A stretch of DNA of 64,000 bases from Maylandia zebra. Taxonomy: Eukaryota > Chordata > Actinopteri > Cichliformes > Cichlidae. The stretch lies in assembly GCF_041146795.1 (NCBI RefSeq), contig NC_135187.1, positions 18,944,056 through 19,008,055 of the forward strand. The letters run 5' to 3'. The position numbers and the translations under genes are program-made. Shown in pieces: positions 21,005 to 33,000 of this stretch. Under the pieces are notes generated by a model that worked only from the letters and a program-made list of their open reading frames with translations, did no database searches and was not told where the DNA came from. The stretch's first letter is position 1. Each line of letters starts with the position of its first letter.

Positions 21005-24000
21005 TCAGTAGGGGGAAAACAGAACAGATGTGTGCGTTGTGCAGATGGGTCCGGGTGCCGGATGAAGCAGGGCCTGGGGGAGGGATTGACTGTGAAACAG
21101 GGCGGGGTTCGAGTTTGATGCAGGTGGGAGAGGGAATGGGGGCAAAGATGCCATGGCAGCAGCGGCGGCAACAGAGAGCTGACGCTGGAGGACACAAGAC
21201 GCCAGAGGCTTGGTCAGATCTTGGTTCTTTTGTAAAGTCAGCCTTATCTGAGGATGAAAGACAGGCAGACAAAGTAGTATCAAGTTGATTGTTTTTCCTG
21301 GGAAATTAAACAGTTTAAAGTAGGAAAGTACAAGCTGTTCCATTTATCACCAGGCATTTTTATTAATAATCCACTCTCTGTTCCAGTGAAATCCTGCCCT
21401 TTTGTCCAACTCATCATGTCAAGGGGTTAGAATTCAGAAAATTTATTATCCTTGAGCTATTGCTGACTATTTGTTTCACTGGCAGTAGGGAGTGGAGCTT
21501 CCTGGAAGAAGCCCATGAGGATCAACTCATGTACACAAACACAATGATGAGGGGGTGAAAGTAAGTCAAGCAATAACATGGTACTCACTGCCTGGAAACT
21601 CTGGTGACGCTGGGTGAGGGTGTAGGGGCTGAATTTAGGCTTGGCTGGTTTACCTGCCGCTCTATCCTTGTGTCTCCTGCTGCTGATGTGCTGGAGTCGA
21701 GGAAAGAGACACGTAGATAAGCACGCAGCAAAATAAACCCACACAGACACGGGCTGCAGCAGAAAGATGGCATGGGTGAAAGAAGAAGATGATGCTTGTG
21801 TAACATATGTGTTAAATACTTGTGAATTTCACCCAAAACACTTTCTTTTTTTTGGATTAAATATGTCATTTTTGCATCTCACTCTCCTACCTGTGTGATC
21901 TGAGTCTGTGTGCGTTCATGTGCATGTGTGCGCTGCGTGGTGACGTAGGCGCGTGCATGTGTGCCCCGGTCACAGCTCCTTTCAGCATGGCCGGAGGTAA
22001 GTCACTGCCACGTTGCTCTCAGCTAATTAAAGTTTGTTCGGATCCCAAGCTGCAGTGTGAATACAGCCGAACCGCCGCGTTTTTGTTTGTCATTAAGAGA
22101 CTCATTCGGGATAAGTTTTGTGGAGGGCGGAGTTCACTAATATACACTTATAATGAGTTTTAGTCGAGAACGCAGCTAAAATGCTAGCATGCTAAGTTAG
22201 CCTGATCGCTAGCGGCTTGAGAGCGTACTCGCGGCAGTCTCTCTTTTTTTAACAGCATGCACTCTTTTTTCCTTCGTCAGGAGAGGTGTACTGGCAGTCG
22301 CATGACACACACAGATCGAACGCATATTTCTGTGTTGCAGGTATGGAGATGTTCTTATGTTTTGGAGATGCAGTCTTTCATTTATTGTTCTTATAAGTTG
22401 TTTTGATGTTTTTTCAGTGACATATTATTTATTTTGTGCTTTTTGTTTTTGAGAGCTTAAGTTAATGTTTTAAAACAATTTGTTGTATTTGATTCATTAC
22501 ATTAATGTACATTAATGAAGCTGCAGGCACAGCTCCTTTCAGCATGGCCGGAGGAGAGGTGTACTGGCAGTCGCATGACACACACAGATCGAACGCATAT
22601 TTCTGTGTTGCAGATGTGCAGTAAAGAGCCAAAGACCCAGTACTGTCTCCTGCCTCTTACTTTCACGCCAGAACACAACGCAGAACAACAGGCGTAACAC
22701 ATGAACGGGTTACATTGGTGCCGTGACCCTTTGGATTCATCAAGCATCGACGTCATCTCGATCACCGTGGGGAGCTCTTCGCAATTGCCCTCGTTCCAAG
22801 TTGGTTGCTTTTCCTAACTTGTGTGGGACTTTTTGAATGAGCTTGGACATTTAATCTGCTCAATTCTCATCCTGGATAACATTAAGTGTTAGTTAAGAAT
22901 ACTGTGTTTGCTTTTGTACAGTTGCACTATTTGGAATCTTGTTCCTTGTGATTGTGCTTTATTCATCATTATGGAGTCAGCATCTGGTTCAGAGGCAACT
23001 GGTGTTCCTGATGGGGAGGTTTCCTCTAATGTTGGTATGGGGCGAGGGTGGTTTCTTGGGGATGGGGTTCAGACACCTAAAGTTGGTGTGTCATTTGCTC
23101 CCAAGTTTTGTTCCACTCGTCTCCAGGTTCCCCCCTGTGACATTCAGACCCCACAGACAGCTGGCAGTGCTGAGTTGAGTACACTCATCTCAGATTTGGC
23201 CAATCAGATTGGTCAGTCCATTGTAGCCCAGCTGCAAGGTGATAAGGGGACCAGTATGCCTACTGAAAGCTCTAAGGCTGAGCAGGGACCCCCTGAGCTA
23301 AATTTGTCTGGGGTGAAACTTGTCTTGGAATCAGACGTCAAGGAGCCACCAGTTTTCAGGGGTGATGGCAGTGATAAATTTTCCATTCATGAATGGGTTG
23401 AAATGATGGAAATGTACTTTGTAAAACGCAACACACCAACAGATCAGCGATCACGTGACATATTGGCTAGGTTGATGGGGAAGGCTAAGGATGTAGTGAG
23501 GGTCACCCTACGTCACAACCCCTCACTTGACCATGTCCAGGTTCCTGAATTGATATTTGACATTCTGAAACAGCACTTTAGTGTATTGACTTACTCTTCT
23601 ATGCCTATGGCTGACTTCTATAACACCAAACCATTACAACATGAGGGAGTGATGGAATATTGGATAAGGCTAAACAATGCTATTGACATTGCTGACGAGT
23701 GCTTGCGTAGGCAGGGGCGTAATGTTGAGGATCCAGGGCGTGAGGTCTCGATGATGTTCATCAAGTATTGCCCTGACCCCATCCTCTTGAACAGGCTCAG
23801 CATCAAAGCAGCTGAGGAGTGGACAACCACTGAGGTTCAAGAACGCATTGATAGCTTCCAGCGTGAACTCAGGGCACGCAGTCAGGGCAGTTTCCACACC
23901 TCACAGAGGAGAGAGGTTAGCCACAACTGCTCTATTGTGCCTCAAGAAGCGATGGCATCACAGCCTGGGCAGGCCAGTGTCGCCTTGCAGTCTCAGCCTA

Positions 24001-27000
24001 CAGCACCAGCCTCAAACCTTGCTTGTCAGCTTTCGCCCACAGCAGCTTGCTTCACTCCTGTTCTAGCTGATGTTTCGACAACCTGTCCTTCTGGGACATC
24101 AGTGTCTTCTTGTCCGGTGCCTACGCCTACTCCTCAGTTCCAACAGTCACCAACATACACTGTGACCACTCAATCTAGTCAGCAGTCAGTTGGTTGCGAG
24201 CTTGGTTCGACTAACACCCAAGCTTTTGATGTGACTGGCATGCGCGCTCTGATCAGCCTCTTGGATCGCGTGATTGCATGTCAGAATGTGCAGACTACAG
24301 CCCCTGCATCTGCACCTTCGCAGCGTTTTACCCGCGGGCCCTTTCTTAAGAAGAGTTGTCAGGTCTGTGGCAACACTGGTCATTCCACTCACATGCACTG
24401 CAGGAGAGAGAATCTCTGTCTTGCATGCTTTGCTCCTGGTCATTGGAAAAAGGACTGTCACAGTCGTCGTGAGGGACGGGAGGCCGGGGCTGTCACAAGG
24501 CAGGGTTGGCCTTCGGAAAACTGAATCACCCACACTTGGAGAGGGGCAGTGTGGGGGATGAACCTAATACCCTCAATCATGATGAATCGGATCTCGAAAT
24601 TCTTTATGTCAACACCTGTTCAACAATGCCAGAGGGATACCGTGTCGTGGTTCAGGGACCAGCAGTAGTGCCTACATTTAGTGAATTGTTCTACACCCAA
24701 GTTGCAGTGAATGACAAGGTTAACTTGAGGGGCATGATGGATTCCGGGTCTATGGCTTGCACTATGAGTGAAGAGGCCGAGAAGTCACTTAGAGAGGCTG
24801 GGGCTCTTGTGAGTGGACCGCAGTCGGCCGAACGTATTGTGCTGGTTGGCTGTGGTGGGAAGCAGACCCACCCAAAGTGCGTTTATGACTTGACACTTAC
24901 TGTCCACGGTGTGAAATGCATTGTACCAGTTTTGGTAGTGTCGGGCCAGCGTGATGAGCTCATCATTGGCTCCAATGTTCTCAAGTACCTGATGCGAGTT
25001 ATGAAACATTCTGATGACTATTGGAAGCTTGTGTCTGTGGGAAGCAAGCACTCGCTTCTTGACTATGAGCACTTCTTGGACATGATGTCGTGCACCACCA
25101 GATGGAGGGGTGAGGAGGTTCCTGACAAAATTGGCACTGTGAAACTGCCTCGTGCTGTGACACTACTCCCACGGTGTGAGCATTTGGTATGGGGCAGGCT
25201 GCCCAGCAATGTGCCAGTCTCTCCAGGCAGCACGATCATCGTGGAACCTTGCACCTCTGGGTCTGGGCCGAGAGACGTTCTTGTTGGCCGGGTGATCACA
25301 TCCATGTGGGGTGATCGGTGGGTGCCATTGAAGATGACCAATCTCTCCTCAAAACCACTAACCTTGAAACGCAACTCGAGGGTTGCTGTCGTTTCATCTT
25401 GCCTTGCGGTGGAGGACCTTGATTTCCAGCAGGACTCCTGCAAGATGGCGAGTATGGCCCAGGTACCAGTCAGTGGGCCAGCTGCTACTGAGGCCGACTT
25501 GAATGACAGGTTGTGCTCCCTAGGTTTGGGTGATCTTGACATTGACTCATGCCATGCCAGCTTACAATCAAAGAGAGAGCTTGTTGAGCTAATTGAGCAG
25601 TATGAGGACATCTTCTCTAGACACCCGCTTGACTGTGGCGAAGCTAAACGCTTTGTACATCGGATCCACCTGACTGATGAACGCCCATTCCGTATGCCTT
25701 ACAGAAGAGTACCCCCTGCTCATTACCAACAACTAAGGCAGGTACTCACTGACATGGAGGAGAAAGGGATTATTCGCAAATCCATCAGCGAGTATGCATC
25801 CCCCCTCGTCATGGTCTGGAAAAAGGATGGTGGATTGCGGATTTGTACGGACTTCAGGTGGTTGAATGCGCGGACTCTTAAGGATGCACACCCACTCCCT
25901 CACCAAGCGGATTGCCTTGCCGCGCTTGGGGGCAATGCCTTCTTCAGCACGATGGACTTAACCTCTGGGTTTTACAACATTCCAATGTGTGAGGAGGATA
26001 AGAAGTACACCGCTTTCACAACGCCTGTTGGCCTCTACGAATACAACCGGATGCCACAAGGGCTCTGCAATAGCCCAGCTTCATTTATGCGCATGATGCT
26101 GAACATCTTTGGTGACCTCAACTTCACCAGTCTGCTCTGCTACTTGGATGACCTCCTGGTCTTTGCTCCCACTGAAGAGGAAGCCCTGTGCCGGCTCCGA
26201 GCTGTTTTTCAAAGGTTGAGAGACAACAATCTCAAGTTGAGTCCAAAGAAGTGTCATCTGCTGCGGAAGTCAGTCAGGTTTCTTGGTCATGTCATCGACC
26301 AGACCGGAGTGGCTGTGGACCCAGCTAAGGTGGAAGTGATTTCCAAGATGCCAAAGGAGGCTCTAATGGAGAAGGATGGTTGCACTCCTTCTGTGAAAAG
26401 GATTAAGTCCTTTTTAGGAATGGTCTTTTTCTATCAGTGCTTCATTCCTGGTTGCTCAGCCATTGCCAAGCCTCTGTTTGCTCTGACGGCTGGTCAGAAG
26501 AGGAAGGGACGGACTAGTCACGCTGGGAGGGGTGCTGGCATGTTCAGGAAGTTGACTGCTGCAGATTGGAGCCCTGCATGTGACAAGGCCTTTCATAAAC
26601 TGAAGGACGACCTCCTTAACTGTGCCGTGTTGGCTCACCCTGACTTTTCACGACCGTTTATTTTGTCTGTGGATGCTTCTCTGGATGGACTGGGAGCGGT
26701 TTTATCACAATTGCCTATCGACGGGGATAAGGCACGCCCTATTGCTTTTGCGAGCAAAGCACTAAGCAGGTCACAGCAGAGATACCCAGCCCATCGCCTT
26801 GAGTTCATGCCCCTGAAGTGGAGCATCTCTGAAAAGTTCAGCCACTGGTTGAAGGGGCACCAGTTCACAGTGTGGACTGACAACAACCCGCTCGTTCATG
26901 TATTGACCAAACCCAAGCTGGACGCTTATGAACAAAGGTGGGTGGCCAAGCTGTCATCCTACAACTTTGATTTGAGGTACATCCCAGGTCGAAAGAATGT

Positions 27001-30000
27001 TGTAGCAGATGCACTTAGTCGTGACCCCTTCACCTATTCTATTGGTGGGCGCTTGCTTCAGGAGCCCTACGGGCACTTGGTGCGGAATGCAGAAGGTGCG
27101 GCGGCTCATGAGGTGCAGGACGCTTTCAGGTTTGGTGTCCAAAATATTCAGGTTGCCCAACAACCTGTTCCAGCTCTGACCTCAGAAGATTCCTACAGTT
27201 CGTCGGAAGTCACGGCTACCTTGGTTCACCATGATTACTGGGAAACCGCTGCGGAGAATAGAGCTGCCTCCCTTCTCTACCTTGTTCAGCAGTTGCAACC
27301 AGTTGGCAATGATGTACTGCCATCACTTACCTTACATGAGCTGGAGGACCACCAACTTCAAGATCCCGTCATCTCCGCTGTCCTGCCACTCGTAGCCCGC
27401 AGGAGGCACCCTTCCAGGCGTGAGAGACATGGTATGGATTCCAGGGCACTGGCCCTATTGAAGCACTGGGAGAGGCTCAAGGTTCGGGATGGCATTCTCT
27501 ACAGGGAGACGAGAGACCCTGTGAGCAAAACAAAGAGACTCCAGTTGGTGTTGCCAGTGAATTTACGGGTGCAGGCCTTGAAAGGTGTCCACGATTTGGC
27601 AGGGCACCAGGGTCAAGTTCGCACCCTCCACCTAGCAAGGCAACGTTTTTTCTGGCCCAATATGGAGAGGGATGTGAAGGAGCATGTTCGGTGCTGTGGA
27701 AGGTGCATACTTGCCAAGACTCCAGAGCCTGCAGCACGAGCCCCATTAGAGAGCATTAAGACCTCTGCTCCCATGGAGCTCATCTGCATTGACTTTTGGT
27801 CAGCAGAGGACAAAAAGAAGCGCTCTGTTGATGTGCTTGTGGCAACTGACCACTTCACGAAAATGGCCTTTGCTTTCCCGTGCAAGAATCAGACTGCCAA
27901 GCAGGTTGCCAGAAAGTTATGGGACTGTGTTTTTTGTGTATATGGTTTCCCTGAGCGTATTCACTCAGACCAAGGTCCCAGCTTTGAGAGTGAATTATTT
28001 TCTGAGCTTCTGCAGATTTCGGGCGTTGCCAAGTCTCACACTACGGCTTATCACCCTATGGGCAATGGGGGCACGGAACGGTTCAACCGCACACTTGGCA
28101 ACATGCTGCGAGCTCTCCCTCTCAGAGCCAAACAGGAATGGCCGCAGCAGATTCAGACATTGACCTTTGCTTATAATGCAACTGTTCACGAGACTACTGG
28201 ATATGCCCCATTCTACTTGATGTTCGGCCGTGTCCCACGACTACCGGTCGACGTTATGTTCAAGTCTGTTTTGCATGATGCCATTGTGGTGGACTTTAAC
28301 GGCTACTCCAAGCTTCTTCTGTCATACTTGTCTGAGGCTGCCAAGATCGCCCGGGAGCACACCAGCAATGAGCAGGAGCATCAGGCTCGTCAATACAATA
28401 AGAAAATCAAAGGTGTGTCTCTGAACGTTGGGGATCGCGTCCTGCTTGCCAATAAAGGCGAGCGGGGCAAGAAGAAACTTGCAGACAAGTGGGAGCCTCA
28501 GGTTTACACTGTTGTGGAGAGGCATCCCAGGACCCACATTTACAGGATCAGTGACTCTTCAGGCCAGAGTAAGGTTGTACACAGAAACCTTCTGTTGGAC
28601 GTGAGTTTCCTTCCTGTCCAGGATTCGTTGGGAAGTCAGTCCCTAGATTTTTTCTCCAGTGAGGGGGATCTCAGTGATTGTGGGGATCTGGAGGACCCTG
28701 GCAGTCTAGAGACAGAGTCTACCGCAGCAAGGACTTCCTTGTGGGTCCTTTCGGATTTGAGCCATGGAGTGGATGTGGATTCTGTGGCAGGAGAGCATGC
28801 CTCACAGTCCACGGATCGTCAGCATGGTTCATGTGATGGTGCGGATGTGGACAATGCCCTACCTGACTCTCAGACTTGCACAACGCACACTTCAGCAAGC
28901 CCTTCTGGTCAGGCCCAGCACCTTGCTCTTCCTACTCCAGTTGACTGTTCCGCTACCTCTGATTTGACACAGTCTGGCACAGATTCTGTTCCAGGTGCCT
29001 GTCATGGGGAGGCTGTTGTTCCGCAGACTGTTCCTGTTTCTGGCTCAGACATCAATCAGACCTCTGGTCAGCCGTATACTGGGCAGCCATCCAACTTGCC
29101 AAGACATGACTCTGACCATGCCAATGTTCGAAGCAGAGTGGTTACCAGAGCAGGTCGGGTGGTAAAGTCAGTCAACAGGCTGATAGAAAACATGGTCCAG
29201 AAGCCTATTACATGGGGCCTGTTACCGCCACGGGAGGCTCGGCCTCTGACATAGACTGTTTTTTTTGGTCATCCCATTGCGTATTATGAATGTGTTGTAC
29301 TTGCTTGAGGCATCATGACACCCACCCTGGGCGTCTTTATGGGACCACGTTTGATGAGGTGTAGGCTGCACCTTTGTGTTCTGAAAGGGTTGGAGGCCTG
29401 ATCAACCTATCCAACTTCTTTTAATCCATTTATGGATAGTTTTTTAACTGAACTATGGGATAAGATCCTTGGGTTGCCTGTTCCGGAGGTGATGGTAGTT
29501 CAGCATCGTTGTGCCTCTTGGTACTGCAGTACCATTCAGATGTGTAGTGATTTTGGTGAAATTCAGGGGGGGTGAATGTAACATATGTGTTAAATACTTG
29601 TGAATTTCACCCAAAACACTTTCTTTTTTTGGATTAAATATGTCATTTTTGCATCTCACTCTCCTACCTGTGTGATCTGAGTCTGTGTGCGTTCATGTGC
29701 ATGTGTGCGCTGCGTGGTGACGTAGGCGCGTGCATGTGTGCCCCGGTCACAGCTCCTTTCAGCATGGCCGGAGGTAAGTCACTGCCACGTTGCTCTCAGC
29801 TAATTAAAGTTTGTTCGGATCCCAAGCTGCAGTGTGAATACAGCCGAACCGCCGCGTTTTTGTTTGTCATTAAGAGACTCATTCGGGATAAGTTTTGTGG
29901 AGGGCGGAGTTCACTAATATACACTTATAATGAGTTTTAGTCGAGAACGCAGCTAAAATGCTAGCATGCTAAGTTAGCCTGATCGCTAGCGGCTTGAGAG

Positions 30001-33000
30001 CGTACTCGCGGCAGTCTCTCTTTTTTTAACAGCATGCACTCTTTTTTCCTTCGTCAGGAGAGGTGTACTGGCAGTCGCATGACACACACAGATCGAACGC
30101 ATATTTCTGTGTTGCAGGTATGGAGATGTTCTTATGTTTTGGAGATGCAGTCTTTCATTTATTGTTCTTATAAGTTGTTTTGATGTTTTTTCAGTGACAT
30201 ATTATTTATTTTGTGCTTTTTGTTTTTGAGAGCTTAAGTTAATGTTTTAAAACAATTTGTTGTATTTGATTCATTACATTAATGTACATTAATGAAGCTG
30301 CAGGCACAGCTCCTTTCAGCATGGCCGGAGGAGAGGTGTACTGGCAGTCGCATGACACACACAGATCGAACGCATATTTCTGTGTTGCAGATGTGCAGTA
30401 AAGAGCCAAAGACCCAGTACTGTCTCCTGCCTCTTACTTTCACGCCAGAACACAACGCAGAACAACAGGCGTAACACATGAACGGGTTACACTTGGTAAT
30501 CTGAATAATGTGAAAAAGAAATTAAAGGCAAGCAGGAATCAAAGCTCCTATTTTTGGCAATTCAGGCAGACTGTTTGTATTTTGTTGACTCTGAATTTGA
30601 GACTCCAAATATTTATGAGGGGCGGGTTAGGAAATCTTTTAAAATTTGACTGACAAGCACAAACAGATGGCTGTGGCCAACGTGCCACACAATCAGCAGC
30701 AAGCTGCTAAATATTCATGAGCACCTGGCCAAAGTTAACTTTTAAACAGTCGGCGGTGAAGACCAACGCTATGCATTCACATCACGAACAGAGATGCTAA
30801 CATCATATTCAAATGCTCAGTGAAATAGCAAAGGCTTAGTAGCTTTGTGCTCTTTATCTTGAGGGATCTGTGATTTTAACTCACCTGCAGCGACAGGTGT
30901 GAGCCGTTCACACTGTGATTGAGAATAAAATTTGCATGGCCCTGAGTTTCCCGTCTTTAATGCATGATGGATAAAGTGACGATGGATCGCGGTGGCTTTG
31001 TACTTCCTGAACTCTTTGAATAGCAAATCTGTGTGACAGCTGACCTTTTAATAACTTTACATGCACAAGAGGAACTAACCAGTAAGTTAGTGCAACAGTC
31101 AGTTTTCTTATGTTACCTTCCATTGGTCACTCCCCGAGGGCAGGAACAAAACAACTACTGGCAATCAGTGTGCAATAAAATAAGGTCATTGCATGCGTGA
31201 CTGCGAAAAGCAAGGGATCACTTCTTGGATAAATCTAATTAAATAAATTTGCTTTCTTCCTTAAACCATACAATTGAAGTTTTGCTTTACATTATATCAT
31301 GTGATTCCTGTAATGACCACCAGACACTTGTGCATTGCAATGTGCGTTAAGATAAATATCTAATCAGCCAATCGCATGGCAGCAACTGTGTGCATTTAGG
31401 TATGCGGAGCTCAAATCATCTCAAACTGGTTTCATGGACATGACAAGAGTTGTACTCAAACAACCTCCACAGTCACCAGATCAAAATCTAAAAGCACACT
31501 TTTGGGATGTGGTAGAAAGGGAAATTAGCATCATGGATGTGTAGCTGGAAAATCTGCAGCAACTGTGCACCTGACCAAAATGCTTCCTGCAGCTTTATGA
31601 ATCTATGCCATGAAGATTCAATTCAGCTCCAAACACAAAGCGAGTCTAATCTGGTACTAGCAAGGAGTACCTAGTAAAGTGAATGTATATTTCTCATCAT
31701 GTGAGTAGTTTTTCATGAACCATCTCTGTTTTTTCTTTTTTAGGTAAAAGCAAATGCAGCGGAATATTAACATATATATACAAAGTTTTTTGTATTAATC
31801 ATGTTGTAATAGTAATTAATTGATGTTTGTATTAAAAATCTATAAACCACCTTTCATGGTAATACATTTTTAAGATTCTATATAATGTCAAACACAGAAG
31901 TGCTTTAGCCATGATATAGATATATTACAATATATATTAGCAATAATATAGATATGTAAGTATATTACAGAAATGGGTCTATTATGGTATGTTATAATGT
32001 ACACGGTATGAAGTATGTTATGAATATTCCATAACTAAGTATGTACAGGCTGTAGTGAGTACAAGCTATGTACAGGCTATGAACAGGATATAAATATGAA
32101 ATAAAAAACTTATTGCACGGATCACCTGTTTGAGCTGAGTCTCAGAGTTGACGTGCACGTCGCAGATCTCACAGTGGAAAGTTTTATTCTGGAGTCCTGT
32201 CGATGACTCAGATGGTGCAGCCATCTTGCCTTTGACCCCCATCCTGGGGAAGGATTTGATGGCTCCATCGCCACTTCTGGCCTCGAGCATGGTCTTGTGC
32301 TTGGTGCCTGAGCAGATATAAAGTCAGATCAACAAAGTATAGAAACACGCTTCATGTGGGCAAAGTCTGGCCGTGGCAGCGACTGCCTCTCACCACTGTT
32401 GTGGGCCTGAAGCTGGGAGGCTGAGTTGACAGCCACCTTGCAGAGAGAGCAGTACAGAAGACGAATAGCTTTTGCTTCTTCGGTCTCCTCTCCTGGAGCT
32501 TCTGCCTCTCCATCTTTTGGTGCCTCTTTCTCTGTTGTCCTTGAAATGGGTGACAAGGAAGGGTCAGAAGGTGCTTTCACAGTTTCAGTGGAGCCACTGG
32601 TTGATGGTGCCATTTCTGAGGTAGGGTTCAGCGATGAAGGCTCTAAAACAAAGGAGGGGAAAGTAAGGTTATACTTTAATATTTGACTGTTTGGATATTC
32701 ATCGTCTGGGTAGATATTCAGTTCTTAACTGTGATATTTGAATGTGCTTGCTTGAATGTGTATTTTTTTTCTGTAGACTGAAGAAATAAATGGATTTGTG
32801 GTGATTTAGTTAAGACACTGTAGCCATCTTAGCAACATAATTTCTAGATTTAGTACACATTTATCAACTTTTATGGCCAGTGAAGAATCTCAGTCTACGA
32901 GGTCTTGCTCTCCACGGCTCGCTCTCCCTCGCTCTGTGCTCTGTTCACAGAGCGGCACAGCGCAGCAGCACCTTAAAGCTTTTAAACTTACGCGTGTGGT

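Larger units (their letters stand above)
21799..22714 (+). repeat. 5' LTR (916 bp)
   Basis: It begins TGTAACATATG and ends GGGTTACA. Inside are a CRE-like TGACGT (near 21939), a leader with an ATG at 21987, a strong splice donor (GGAG|GTAAGT at 21996/21997), a strong acceptor (CTTCGTCAG, ending 22280), a second exon-like block at 22281-22340 followed by GTATGG, and a fused copy of both blocks at 22528-22613. Poly(A) and cap sites are not clear. The same layout is present in the 3' LTR. Confidence 0.95.
21799..30491 (+). mobile_element. Full-length Ty3/Gypsy LTR retrotransposon
   Basis: An 8693-bp element with LTRs at 21799-22714 and 29577-30491, termini TGTAAC and GTTACA, a CTTG target duplication, a primer site, a polypurine tract, and open gag and pol frames. 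The order protease, reverse transcriptase, RNase H, integrase defines Ty3/Gypsy. No envelope-like frame follows pol. The two LTRs appear identical apart from one T in a T run (8 in the 5' LTR, 7 in the 3' LTR), so insertion was recent. The element lies antisense to znf385d within the intron that splits zinc finger 3. I did not assign a named family. Confidence 0.96.

Noticed and set aside
22908-22970. Upstream in-frame ATG for gag
   Set aside because: It adds a hydrophobic, Cys-rich stretch unlike Gag N-termini; the ATG at 22971 fits better.
25063-25611. 182-codon minus-strand frame within pol
   Set aside because: Shadow of the pol frame on the other strand; no independent evidence.
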